This document shows positions 29,760-38,513 of a stretch of DNA of 64,000 nucleotides, in pieces. The position numbers and the translations under genes are program-made. Location: assembly GCA_934555825.1 (NCBI GenBank), contig CAKTFJ010000003.1, positions 232,968 through 296,967 on the forward strand, written 5' to 3'. The stretch is from an uncultured Hyphomicrobium sp. (GTDB taxonomy: Bacteria > Pseudomonadota > Alphaproteobacteria > Rhizobiales > Hyphomicrobiaceae). The notes under the pieces were generated by a model that had not been told where the DNA came from, searched no databases, and worked only from the letters and a program-made list of their open reading frames with translations. Within the stretch, counting starts at the first letter, position 1. Every line of letters starts with the position of its first letter.

Positions 29760-29774
29760 TATGCTTATTCACGG
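29753..29774. promoter_or_regulatory. Perfect 9-bp inverted repeat, candidate operator
   Basis: CCGTGAATA (29753-29761) and TATTCACGG (29766-29774) form a perfect inverted repeat with a 4-base spacer. It covers the predicted -35 box of the encapsulin promoter, the place for a repressor or a class II activator. As RNA it could also form a hairpin after the serine acetyltransferase stop, but no U-run follows. Confidence 0.65.
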
Positions 29775-29780
29775 AATAGA

Positions 29781-29793
29781 ATTGACGGTCAAT
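29781..29793. promoter_or_regulatory. Second small palindrome upstream of the encapsulin
   Basis: ATTGAC-G-GTCAAT is a perfect 6-bp inverted repeat around one base, 7 bases beyond the larger repeat. It could be a second regulator site or an upstream -35-like element (TTGACC on the minus strand). Confidence 0.4.
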
Positions 29794-29808
29794 GCCAAGA
29801 TATTAGAA

Positions 29809-30798
29809 TTAGATTCCGAGGCCGGCCTCGAAGGAATCCGCGATTGGCTGTGCTTGCAGCACGTGGCTGCCCGCCGGCACGCTGCGCGTGAGCCACACGT
29901 TTCCGCCGATCACGGAGCCGCGCCCGATCGTGATGCGCCCCAGGATGGTGGCGCCCGCATAAACGACGACGTCGTCCTCGACGATGGGATGCCGCGGTGC
30001 GCCTTTGACGAGCGCGCCGCTTTCGTCGACCGAGAAGCGCTTCGCTCCGAGCGTCACGGCCTGATAGAGCCGCACACGCTCGCCAATAACAGCCGTCTCG
30101 CCGATCACGACGCCCGTACCATGGTCGATGAAGAAGCTCGAACCGATCTCTGCGCCGGGGTGGATGTCGATTCCGGTTGACGAGTGCGACAGCTCGCTGA
30201 CGATGCGCGCTACGATTGGCGCGCCCAGCCGAAAGAGCTGATGCGCGACGCGATGATAGTAGATCGCCTTGATACCGGGATAGCTCAGCAGAACTTCCTC
30301 GAGGCTTTTGGCGGACGGATCTCCGTCGAAGGCCGCGCGCGCATCGAGGATGACGCTCTCTCGAATGTCGGGAAGGCGCTCTGCAAAGTCTCTGACAATA
30401 GACGCAACGATGCCGTCGATGGCCGTATCGGCACGCTGCTCCAGCGCGAACGTGAAGCGAAGTTCCTGACTGAGAAGTCCACGCAACTGCCGGAGCGCGC
30501 TGTTGAGCGTGTTGCCGACGAAGTAGTCGATCCCTTTGTCGGTCGCATCCTGCCCGCCGCCGTGGCGCGGAAAAAGCGCTGCAAACAGTTCTTTCAAAAC
30601 GCGGCCCGCGTTTTCTTGATTTGGCAGATCGCGCGCGTACGCGCTGCGCGGCGTGATAGTTCGCGCTCGGTCGCGCGATGCCTTGAGCGCCGAGACGATG
30701 CGGTCGAGCGGAATGGAAAGATCTGCCGTGTCGAGTGGCGGCGAATTCTCTTGAACGGTCATCGCAGAGGCCTTGGTCGTGACGCTCACTCCCGACAT
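29809..30798 (-). CDS. cysE: Serine O-acetyltransferase (EpsC/SrpH type)
   Basis: The enzyme transfers acetyl from acetyl-CoA to serine, giving O-acetylserine for CysK. The 329-residue product is longer than E. coli CysE (273). It has a long N-terminal helical part and then the left-handed beta-helix of hexapeptide repeats (STGIDIHPGAEIGSSFFIDH, GTGVVIGETAVIGERVRLYQ and ATILGRITIGRGSVIGGNVW). The HPGAEIG motif contains the catalytic His. It is upstream of the encapsulin on the same strand with a 94-base gap that holds a promoter, so it may be expressed separately. SrpH in the Synechococcus encapsulin cluster is the same type. The start could also be the ATG at 30762. Confidence 0.92.
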   Translation of the reverse strand: MSGVSVTTKASAMTVQENSPPLDTADLSIPLDRIVSALKASRDRARTITPRSAYARDLPNQENAGRVLKELFAALFPRHGGGQDATDKGIDYFVGNTLNSALRQLRGLLSQELRFTFALEQRADTAIDGIVASIVRDFAERLPDIRESVILDARAAFDGDPSAKSLEEVLLSYPGIKAIYYHRVAHQLFRLGAPIVARIVSELSHSSTGIDIHPGAEIGSSFFIDHGTGVVIGETAVIGERVRLYQAVTLGAKRFSVDESGALVKGAPRHPIVEDDVVVYAGATILGRITIGRGSVIGGNVWLTRSVPAGSHVLQAQPIADSFEAGLGI

Positions 30799-31018
30799 TT
30801 TTATGGGTGCTGCGAGCCTACGAGAAAGAAGAAGAACTCATAAGCTATGCAGGTTGGCGCTAGTCGCGGCTAATCAATCTGCCGGCATATGCATAGAAGA
30901 AATTGTTCTTTGGGCCGGTGTGGGCACCCGGCTACGTTCGCTCGTTGACAAGCTTTTTCTAAAACGTGAAGCGTGGAAACTTGGCCGTGCGTGGCAAACG
31001 TTGCGGAGCCGTTGACTC

Positions 31019-31948
31019 ATGAACTTTCAGCAATTGCGCATCATCCGCGAAACCGTGCGCCAGCGCTTCAATCTGACGGAAGCGGCGAACGTGCTGCTGA
31101 CCTCGCAATCCGGCGTCAGCAAACACATCCGCGACCTGGAGGACGAGCTTGGCTTCGAGATCTTCGTTCGTCGCGGCAAACGGCTGCTCGGCCTCACCGA
31201 CCCGGGGCGCGAAGTCGCGGCTGTTATAGAACGCATCCTTCTCGAGACGCAGAACCTGGAAGAGTTGTCATCGAGCATTGCCCAGCGGGCGTGTGGTACG
31301 CTGGTTATCGCGACCACGCATACTCAGGCGCGTTATTCGCTGCCGGGCGTGATCGCAGAATTCAAGAAGGCGTTTCCGGATGTCCGCCTGACGCTCAAGC
31401 AGCTCAGCCCGAAGGATATTGCGAGTGTTCTGCTCGAAGGGTTGGCCGATGTCGGCATTGCGACCGACACGCTTGAGCACAACCCGCAGATCCTCACCTT
31501 CCCTTTCTACTCTTGGGAGCACGTCATTATCGTTCCCAAGTCGCACCCGCTTGCGCGCCGGAAAAAGGTGACGCTGGAGGATATCGCGCCCTATCCGATC
31601 ATTACGTACGACGAAGGCCTCACGGGCCGCGCACGTATCGACGACGCTTTCCAAAAGGCGTCTCTCGTTGCGGACGTGGCCATGACAGCACTCGATGCCG
31701 ACGTGATCAAGGCTTACGTCGAGCTTGGCATGGGCGTCGGCATCATCGCGTCCATGGCCTTCGACGAGGAGCGCGACACCAACCTCACGCGCATCGTGAC
31801 GCCGGGGCTTTTCGAAAGCAACACGTCGAGCATTGCGGTGCGGCGCGGCCGGTTTCTGCGGGGCTACGTCTATCGCTTCATCGAAATGTGTGCGCCCGAC
31901 ATCACCGAAGCTCATGTCCGAACGGCCGATCGGACAGCGTCGCCCTAG
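31019..31948 (+). CDS. LysR-family regulator, CysB/Cbl-like
   Basis: The 309-residue product has an N-terminal winged helix (MNFQQLRIIRETVRQRFNLT, then AANVLLTSQSGVSKHIRDLE) characteristic of CysB and Cbl rather than generic LysR proteins, followed by a two-lobe effector domain (TLVIATTHTQARYSLPGVI). CysB-type regulators respond to O-acetylserine or its N-acetyl isomer and control sulfur assimilation. It diverges from the serine acetyltransferase gene with 220 bases between, the usual setting for a LysR protein controlling its neighbour. The ATG follows GGAG at 9 bases. Confidence 0.9.
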   Translation: MNFQQLRIIRETVRQRFNLTEAANVLLTSQSGVSKHIRDLEDELGFEIFVRRGKRLLGLTDPGREVAAVIERILLETQNLEELSSSIAQRACGTLVIATTHTQARYSLPGVIAEFKKAFPDVRLTLKQLSPKDIASVLLEGLADVGIATDTLEHNPQILTFPFYSWEHVIIVPKSHPLARRKKVTLEDIAPYPIITYDEGLTGRARIDDAFQKASLVADVAMTALDADVIKAYVELGMGVGIIASMAFDEERDTNLTRIVTPGLFESNTSSIAVRRGRFLRGYVYRFIEMCAPDITEAHVRTADRTASP

Positions 31949-32177
31949 CCAGCCCGTTTACTGCTCCTGTTTGAGATGCCGAGGCGTACGCGCGAGTTCT
32001 ATGTTCCGTTCCCGGGTCGAACTGCTCGCTTCTCGGCCGCCGCCAGCTTCGTAGAGGCCGGTTCGTGCATGAGCACGAAGTCGAGTAGCCAACAGCGTTG
32101 CGCGACCTGATACCGCAAGCTGCGCCCGAGGGGTCTAAAGCTCGGGGGCAAATTCGGTCGGCGAGTGCTATGAGAAA

Positions 32178-32252
32178 TGGTGGGCGGTACTGGGATTGAA
32201 CCAGTGACCCCACGCGTGTGAAGCGTGTGCTCTCCCGCTGAGCTAACCGCCC
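32178..32252 (-). tRNA. tRNA-Val (anticodon CAC)
   Basis: The minus strand reads GGGCGGT for the 5' acceptor arm, a D arm GCTC...GAGC, the anticodon stem-loop CACGC-TTCACAC-GCGTG with anticodon CAC, a T arm with GGTTCAATCC and the matching ACCGCCC, then discriminator A and an encoded CCA (32178-32180). All arms pair as in canonical tRNAs. No integrase or duplicated 3' end is nearby. Confidence 0.95.
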
Positions 32253-32352
32253 GTCCGGGGTGACCCCGTCCCTGGTCCTGCGGAATGCGGGCCGGGAGTT
32301 TCCCGGCGCAAGACGACGCCGTTATGCGAGCAGCGTCCCCAGCCTGTCAAGC

Positions 32353-32610
32353 TCAGGCGGCATCTGGCCGCCGGGCCGTCTTTTCGATCAGGAAGCGATG
32401 CACGCCCGATGCCGCACTCTTGCGGACGAGGCGATGGCCCGTTGTGCGGCAGAAAGCCTCGAAATCGTCGGCTGCCCCGGGGTCGCTGGCCAGCACCTCC
32501 AGCACAGCCCCCGGCGCGAGGCCGGCAAGCGCCTTGCGTGCCTTGAGGATCGGCAGTGGGCAACGGAGGCCGATGGTATCGAGGGTGGCGGATGCCGGCG
32601 CGGGTTCCAT
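32353..32610 (-). CDS. TusA-family sulfurtransferase/sulfur carrier
   Basis: The 85-residue product is a SirA/TusA-fold protein with the conserved RCPLPILKARKAL motif. Its cysteine receives persulfide sulfur from a cysteine desulfurase and passes it on, for example to tRNA thiolation or molybdenum cofactor synthesis. The ATG at 32610 begins the family pattern; the upstream open frame is not conserved-looking. It lies about 400 bases past the LysR gene of the sulfur island, beyond a tRNA. A functional link to the encapsulated desulfurase is possible but not shown. Confidence 0.85.
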   Translation of the reverse strand: MEPAPASATLDTIGLRCPLPILKARKALAGLAPGAVLEVLASDPGAADDFEAFCRTTGHRLVRKSAASGVHRFLIEKTARRPDAA

Positions 32611-32843
32611 AACACTCAATCTCCTGCCCAGGCAGGCCGACGCGAACCGAGGCCCTGCTGGTCGATAGCTAGGGTATCGGACGCTTCTCCGCAATGGCGG
32701 ATGCAACCGGCCACAATCCGTACGGGGCAGGGCCTTGCACGGGGGAGGGGTGGGTGCCAGGGTGCCGCGCCTGCACGCGAATCCGGTGCGGGGATAACGG
32801 TGGTTGATTTGCGGTGGGCGCGGGACGAGGGGGAGCTGGCGGT

Positions 32844-35213
32844 ATGCCGGCTGCACGCATGGCAGACGACGACCTCCCGCGCCGATCCTTTTGGCTGTCC
32901 CTTGGCCTCGACCGCCTGGGGCTCGTGGCGCTCAAAGCTCCTTATGCCGTCCTCGCGCTGATTGTCGTTCTGACGGGGCTCGCGCTTGTCGGCGTAACGA
33001 AGCTCCGCGTTGACGACAGCCTGTCGGAACTGTTCCGCGCAGATACCGTCGAGTTCCGCCAATACGAGGACATCGACCGCCGCTTCCCCTCGAGCGAGTA
33101 CGACGTGCTCGTCGTGGTCGAGGGGAAGGACCTGCTGGAGCCGGACGGCATCCGCGCCTTCCGCGATGCAGTGATCGAGCTGCAACTCACCGACGGCGTC
33201 GGTGGTCTCGTCTCAATGCTTTCGGCCCGCACCGCACTTGACGAGAACGGCTATGCCGCGCCGGTCGTCCCCGACGAGTTGCCCGCCGATGCCGAGGGCT
33301 ATGCGGCCGTCATGGCAGCTCTGAAAGAGAACGACATCGTCAAGGACAAGTTCTTGTCCTCCGACGGTGAGTTGGCGCTGATCGTGATTGCGCTCGACCG
33401 CAAGGCCGTATCGGACCTCTCGGCCCGCACCGTGATCGGCGGCATTCGCGAAACAGTGGATCGAGAGCTGGCCGGCACGGGCCTATCCGCCAAGCTCACG
33501 GGCGCGCCGGTGATGCAACTCGAAATCCGCAATGCCGTTGAGCGCGACCGGCTGATCTACAACGGCCTCGGTTTCCTCGCCGGGATCGTCGTCGCCTATC
33601 TCTTCTTCCGCCGATTGTCGCTCACCCTCATCGCCGTACTCGGGCCCGCAATTGCGATTTTCTGGACGCTCGGTGTCCTCGGACATCTCGATTTCCGCCT
33701 CAACGTCTTCATCAACGTAATCACGCCGTTGATCCTCGTCACCGGCTTTTCCGATTCGATGCACCTCGTGTTCGCGATCCGGCGCGACATCCTTGCAGGT
33801 GTGGATCGCGTGCAAGCAGCCCGCAACGCCGTGCGAGACGTGGCGCCTGCGTGTCTGCTGACGGCGATGAATCAAGCGCTCTCGCTCGTCGTGTTTGCAT
33901 TCGCCACGTCTGCGCTCATCCGCACTTTCGGTCTCGCTGTGCTGATGGCCGTCACGATCACATACGTCACCGTTGCCGTGGTCGTGCCGGTGCTGGCCGC
34001 GATCCTCATACGGCGCGAGCCGCCGGCAGCCGTCGACCCGCGCGTGCGCGAGGAGGGCGGCATCGGCGTGTTGCAGCGTGCGACGACGGGGGCCATGAGC
34101 TTCGTTGGGGCCCGGCCGCTCGTATTCGTTCTTGCGGGTCTCGTCGCCGTCACCGCGACCGGATACGCCTACATCAACCTGAAGCCGATGTACCGGTTGG
34201 CCGATCAGGTTCCGGACCGCGAGCAGGCTCTCGCCGCGACGGGCAGTCTCGACACCAAGCTCACCGGAGCGAACCCCGTCCACGTAATGATCGAGTGGGA
34301 CGAACGCGCGAACGGAAGCACGGCAATCGGCCTTTACGACCCTGCGACCCTCGCCGTCATCGCGCGCGCACACGAAGTGCTGGAAGGCCAAGCCGGGCTC
34401 GGCAACGTATGGTCGGTCGAAAGCCTGCGCCGCTGGCTTCGCGCGTCTGGGGACGCGAGCGTAGAGACTGTTCAAAAGTATGTAGGCCTCTTGCCCGAGC
34501 ACCTCGTACGCCGGTTCATCGCGGCCGATGAGCGCGCCGTGCTCGTCACCGCGCGCTTGCCGGACATCGACGCGAGCGAGATCCTACCGGTGGTGGATGA
34601 GATCGACCGCGCGCTCGATCCCGTCCGAAACGCCAACCCCGGCTATCGCATTTCGGTAACGGGCCTACCCGCCATCGCTGCGCGCAATTCCGCACTGCTG
34701 ATCGGAGAGTTGAACGTCGGCCTCGTTGGCGACATCTTCCTCGTCTTCATCTTCCTCGCTGTCGCGTTGCGTTCGATGCTGGTCGGCGTCGCGGCCGTGC
34801 TGCCGTCACTGTTCCCGATCTTCGTGACGGGAACGCTGCTTGCGGTGAGCGGTCAGGGGCTCCAGTTCGCGTCCATCGTGGCCATCGCGGTCGCGTTCTC
34901 GCTTGCGATCGATTCCACGATTCATTTCCTCAATCGCTTTCGCCTGGAGGAGGACCGCCTCGGAGCCGGGCCCGGAAGCGAGCAGGAGGTGCTGGCCCGC
35001 ACGGCCCATCATATCGGCCCCGTTGTGGTTCTGACGACGATCGTGCTCGCGCTGGGCCTCGGCGTGACGGTTCTGTCCGATCTGCCGTCGCTCCGCCTCT
35101 TCGGATTACTAGCGGCGGTCTGCCTCTTCGCCTCGCTGTTCGCGCAACTCGTGATCTTGCCGGCCGCGGTCTCTCTCTATCGCCGCTGGTTCCCGCTGAA
35201 GCGCATAGCTTGA
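32844..35213 (+). CDS. RND/MMPL-family exporter
   Basis: The 789-residue protein has the two-fold repeat of the RND superfamily. A membrane helix (about 25-45) is followed by a large periplasmic loop (LRVDDSLSELF), then a cluster of five helices with the sterol-sensing-like pattern (ITPLILVTGFSDSMHLVFAI). A second loop follows, and then a second cluster with IAVAFSLAIDSTIHFLNRF. Such proteins use the proton gradient to move lipids, hopanoids or drugs. No membrane-fusion partner or outer membrane channel is adjacent. The ATG at 32844 has GGGGAG at 8 bases; an ATG five codons on is possible. Confidence 0.85.
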   Translation: MPAARMADDDLPRRSFWLSLGLDRLGLVALKAPYAVLALIVVLTGLALVGVTKLRVDDSLSELFRADTVEFRQYEDIDRRFPSSEYDVLVVVEGKDLLEPDGIRAFRDAVIELQLTDGVGGLVSMLSARTALDENGYAAPVVPDELPADAEGYAAVMAALKENDIVKDKFLSSDGELALIVIALDRKAVSDLSARTVIGGIRETVDRELAGTGLSAKLTGAPVMQLEIRNAVERDRLIYNGLGFLAGIVVAYLFFRRLSLTLIAVLGPAIAIFWTLGVLGHLDFRLNVFINVITPLILVTGFSDSMHLVFAIRRDILAGVDRVQAARNAVRDVAPACLLTAMNQALSLVVFAFATSALIRTFGLAVLMAVTITYVTVAVVVPVLAAILIRREPPAAVDPRVREEGGIGVLQRATTGAMSFVGARPLVFVLAGLVAVTATGYAYINLKPMYRLADQVPDREQALAATGSLDTKLTGANPVHVMIEWDERANGSTAIGLYDPATLAVIARAHEVLEGQAGLGNVWSVESLRRWLRASGDASVETVQKYVGLLPEHLVRRFIAADERAVLVTARLPDIDASEILPVVDEIDRALDPVRNANPGYRISVTGLPAIAARNSALLIGELNVGLVGDIFLVFIFLAVALRSMLVGVAAVLPSLFPIFVTGTLLAVSGQGLQFASIVAIAVAFSLAIDSTIHFLNRFRLEEDRLGAGPGSEQEVLARTAHHIGPVVVLTTIVLALGLGVTVLSDLPSLRLFGLLAAVCLFASLFAQLVILPAAVSLYRRWFPLKRIA

Positions 35214-35225
35214 CGCGCTTCTCGC

Positions 35226-35894
35226 TCACCAGTTCTCGCGCCAGAGCGGATAGGCCATCGCGCCGCGCGGAATGGTGATCTTGCCGTCGCGGCTGACTTC
35301 GCCCCCGCCGCCCAGCTCCGCGGCGAGCTTGTTTGCAATGTTCACCTTGAGATTGGCGTTGGCGGCGCTCGAATACTTGATCTGGTACTCGAAGCGCCCC
35401 ACTGCTTGACGCACGATCTGGAATTGGAAGCGGCTCTCGTCGCCCTTGGGATTGGCCGAGCCGAGACATGATCTGCGCAGAGCCGCCAGCTTGTCCTCGG
35501 TGTATTCGTAGATCGTGCCGGTGAAGGTGAGCGTCACGTCTTCGACGTAGGAGCCCTTGAAGCTTGCATTGAGCAGATTGGCCCATCCCGCCGAAAGCCC
35601 GAACGTCTTCTGGTCGCGGACGGCGAACGCTGCGCTATCGAGGTTTTCCTCGATGCCGTCCTTGTCGAACGGCGCCCGGCAGCGCACGACGTTGACCTTG
35701 AGCAGCTTCTCGCCCGTTCGCTGATAGGTGCGCTTGTCGAGATGTCCGCGTGCGACGGTGCCCGGTGTGTACGCCGCGAGCGGCGGGCTCATGCGCAACA
35801 CGTTGAGATTGTCGGAGATGGCATCGGCGTGCGCAACGTGAGCAACGGAAAAACACAGACCGAGCGCCCAAACGCCCCGACGCATAAAACGCAT
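35226..35894 (-). CDS. Secreted protein of unknown function
   Basis: The 222-residue product has a clear signal peptide (MRFMRRGVWALGLC, cut near AHADA). The mature part contains two cysteines (VVRCRAPF and RRSCLGSAN), a beta-rich pattern with VEDVTLTFTGTIYEYTEDKL and ends with PLWRENW. I do not recognise the family. It converges on the MMPL exporter with 12 bases between the stops. Confidence 0.65.
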   Translation of the reverse strand: MRFMRRGVWALGLCFSVAHVAHADAISDNLNVLRMSPPLAAYTPGTVARGHLDKRTYQRTGEKLLKVNVVRCRAPFDKDGIEENLDSAAFAVRDQKTFGLSAGWANLLNASFKGSYVEDVTLTFTGTIYEYTEDKLAALRRSCLGSANPKGDESRFQFQIVRQAVGRFEYQIKYSSAANANLKVNIANKLAAELGGGGEVSRDGKITIPRGAMAYPLWRENW

Positions 35895-36027
35895 GACACC
35901 TACCCCGCTCGAACAATGCCCACATAGATGTATCGGGGAGCAGGGGCGCTCGGCAATCGGCAGCACGCTGAATTGAGCGAGCTGTGTGCTGTCGCCGCCA
36001 CGATGCCTCGGCACGCATCAAAAACGA

Positions 36028-36055
36028 GAATGGCCGCGAGTTACCGCGGCCATTC
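36028..36055 (-). terminator. Terminator of the molybdopterin oxidoreductase gene
   Basis: A perfect 11-bp inverted repeat (GAATGGCCGCG at 36028-36038, complement at 36045-36055, loop of six) lies 22 bases after the stop at 36077. It is followed on the minus strand by TCGTTTTT. Confidence 0.85.
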
Positions 36056-36076
36056 CGAATTCCGTTGTTCGCGCCG

Positions 36077-38227
36077 TCAGTTGACGCGCGTTACCTCGAC
36101 CAGGTTGTCCGAGTATGTCGGCGCGCGGCCGAGCCCCGACCATGCATCGGACGAGATCGAATTGACCGAGCCGTCCGAACGATTGAGCGACCGCCAGTAC
36201 CCGAGCGTGGCCACGACAAGGCCCGGCGGCACGTCGTCGGTCACGCGCGCGAGGCCCTCGAAGCTGCCGCGCGAATTCGCGACCCTCACGGGGTCGCCTT
36301 GGCGAATGCTCCGCGTCTCCGCATCCGCGGGCGAGATCATCACGAACTGCTCGCCCTGGCCTCTGATCTTGTGCGGCTCGTTCGCATAGCACGAGTTCAA
36401 AAATCCGTGGCTCTTAGGCGTGATGATGTTGAGCGGAAACGCCTTCGCGAGTTCGGGATCGGCTTCCGCCGTCTCGCGCATTGCGACGTAGCCGGGGAGC
36501 GGATCGACGGGCGATCCGTCCTGGTCGCCGTCGTACATGGCGCGGAACGGACCGGCGACGAAGTTCTTCGTATCATCGGGCAGAAGCACTTCGACCTTGC
36601 CCGACGGGGTTGGGAACTTCCCTTCGGCGTGCGGCGCGCGCGTATCCACAGGCCCCACGTCGATCCTGTAGAAGCCGTGCTCCTTGAAGTAATCCATGTC
36701 GACGCCGCCCATCTTGGGATCGTCCCAATTGATGTAGGCGGCACACAGCTCGCTGTCGGTCATTTTGAAGACTTCGTCGTCGAAGCCCATTTCCGTCGCC
36801 AGCAGACGCCACAGGTCGCTCGTCGGTTTGCACTCGCCGGGCGGATCGACGGCCTTCTCGTTATACGTGAGGTAGAACGTACCCCACGACCACATCATGT
36901 CCTCGGCCTCGCCCGCCATGGCGGAGGGCAGAATGATGTCGGCATACTTCGCCGTGTCCGTGATGAAATGCTCGGCGACGACGGTGAACAGATCTTCCCG
37001 CTGAAGTCCCTGCACGATCTTGTTCGTCTCGGGCGACTGACTTACGGGATTGGTGCAGAAGACGAACAGGCTCTTGATCGGCGGATCGAGCTTCATCTCG
37101 CCCGTCAGCGCTTGGCCGAGCCGGAGGTTGTTCACCGCGCGCGTCCCCGGTTTGATGAAATCCGGCCGCGCCGCTTTGGCCCAATCGACGGGAAAGTCCC
37201 ATAGCGGAAGTTGCAGCATTCCGCCGCCCACATGCCGCCACGAGCCCGCGAGCGCCGGTAGCGCGTAGATTGCGCGCGAAGCCTGCGCACCGCCCGCCGA
37301 GCGCTCGATAGCGACGCCGATGCGGATCGCAGACGGCTGCGAGGTTGCAAACTCGTAGGCGAACTTTTTTACGTCGTCGGCTTTGACGCCCGTCACGCGC
37401 TCCACATACTCGGGCGTGAAATCCGCCGCACGCGCTTTGAGCTCCGGGAAGCCGTGGACATACTTGTCGACGTAATCCTGATCGACCAGGCCCTGCTCGA
37501 TCATGGAATTGACGATGCCGAGCGCAAGCGCGCCGTCCGTGCCGGGCTTCAACGCGATGTGCCAGTCGGCGCCCTTCGCCGTCCGTGAGCGGTAGGGATC
37601 GACGACGACGATCTTCGCGCCGCGCTTTTGCGCTTCGAGAATGAACGGCCAGTGGTGCAGGTTGGTCGAGATCGTGTTGCACGCCCAGATCACGATAAAC
37701 TTCGAATGCACGAAGCTTTCGGGGTCAACGCCCCCGGTCGGCCCATGCGTCATCAGCCACGCCGTGGACGAGCCCGACGTGCAGAACGTCTTCTCGTTCA
37801 CCGTCGAGCCCAGGCGGTTGAAGAATGGGTCGCCCGAGTTGATGCCCTGCACCAGGCCCATGTTGCCGAGATAGCTGTAGGGCATGATGGCCTGCGAGCC
37901 GTACTCGGCGATGATCTCGCGCCACTTGTCGCCGATGGTCTTGATCGCCTCGTCCCACGTGATGCGCTCGAACGTGTTGCCCCCGTTAGGCCCCGAGCCT
38001 TTCGGGCCGACGCGGCGCAGCGGATACATGAGCCGGTCCGGATTGGCGTGGTGGTCGTGGAAATCCTTGAGCTTCACGCACAGCCCGCCACGCGTGAACG
38101 GATGGTTTTTCTTGCCGCGCACATCCACGAGCTTGCCGTCCACAACGTGGTATTCCATGGCGCACGTGTCCGGGCAGTCGTGCGGGCATGCGCCGTGAAA
38201 GACTTGAGGCTTGATCTGCTCGTTCAT
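36077..38227 (-). CDS. Molybdopterin-dependent oxidoreductase (DMSO reductase family)
   Basis: The 716-residue protein starts MNEQIKPQVFHGACPHDCPD. Cys14, Cys18, Cys22 and Cys50 (CX3CX3CX27C) form a [4Fe-4S] site, followed by the bis-MGD-binding folds (VVVDPYRSRTAKGADWHIAL, LFVFCTNPVSQSPETNKIV, and the C-terminal molydopterin-dinucleotide domain with FVMISPADAETRSI and RVANSRGSFEG). There is no twin-arginine signal, so it is cytoplasmic. No electron-transfer subunit gene is beside it. Substrate is unknown. The ATG at 38227 has GGAGG at 10 bases. Confidence 0.9.
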   Translation of the reverse strand: MNEQIKPQVFHGACPHDCPDTCAMEYHVVDGKLVDVRGKKNHPFTRGGLCVKLKDFHDHHANPDRLMYPLRRVGPKGSGPNGGNTFERITWDEAIKTIGDKWREIIAEYGSQAIMPYSYLGNMGLVQGINSGDPFFNRLGSTVNEKTFCTSGSSTAWLMTHGPTGGVDPESFVHSKFIVIWACNTISTNLHHWPFILEAQKRGAKIVVVDPYRSRTAKGADWHIALKPGTDGALALGIVNSMIEQGLVDQDYVDKYVHGFPELKARAADFTPEYVERVTGVKADDVKKFAYEFATSQPSAIRIGVAIERSAGGAQASRAIYALPALAGSWRHVGGGMLQLPLWDFPVDWAKAARPDFIKPGTRAVNNLRLGQALTGEMKLDPPIKSLFVFCTNPVSQSPETNKIVQGLQREDLFTVVAEHFITDTAKYADIILPSAMAGEAEDMMWSWGTFYLTYNEKAVDPPGECKPTSDLWRLLATEMGFDDEVFKMTDSELCAAYINWDDPKMGGVDMDYFKEHGFYRIDVGPVDTRAPHAEGKFPTPSGKVEVLLPDDTKNFVAGPFRAMYDGDQDGSPVDPLPGYVAMRETAEADPELAKAFPLNIITPKSHGFLNSCYANEPHKIRGQGEQFVMISPADAETRSIRQGDPVRVANSRGSFEGLARVTDDVPPGLVVATLGYWRSLNRSDGSVNSISSDAWSGLGRAPTYSDNLVEVTRVN

Positions 38228-38513
38228 AGGGGTGCGTCCTCCGTCGCGTTTCCTGGGGCCGGGCCGTTTGTGTTCCCCCTCTTCCGGAGAGGATCGGCCT
38301 CTGAAATTTCGGTGCGACATTCTGGCATTGCTGGGCCGTTTCGATCAATCCGCCGATCGCATGTCAGGCATAATGCCCGCAGAGCCTAACGCCTTGAGTA
38401 TAAGTATCTTTTTTCAAACAAACGCAGCGAGCGGATTAACGTAATAGCTGGATGAATATAGCGCATGGCGCGCCGAGCGCGACGCAGCCGTTAAGCAAAC
38501 GATGGCGCGGCGC

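Noticed and set aside
32178..32252. tRNA-Val as an integration site of a mobile island carrying the encapsulin genes
   Set aside because: No integrase gene or repeated tRNA 3' end was seen within the window, and base composition does not change except in the short promoter region.
32256..32268. CGGGG-TGA-CCCCG hairpin between tusA and the tRNA
   Set aside because: Short stem without a U-run on either strand; not enough to call a terminator.
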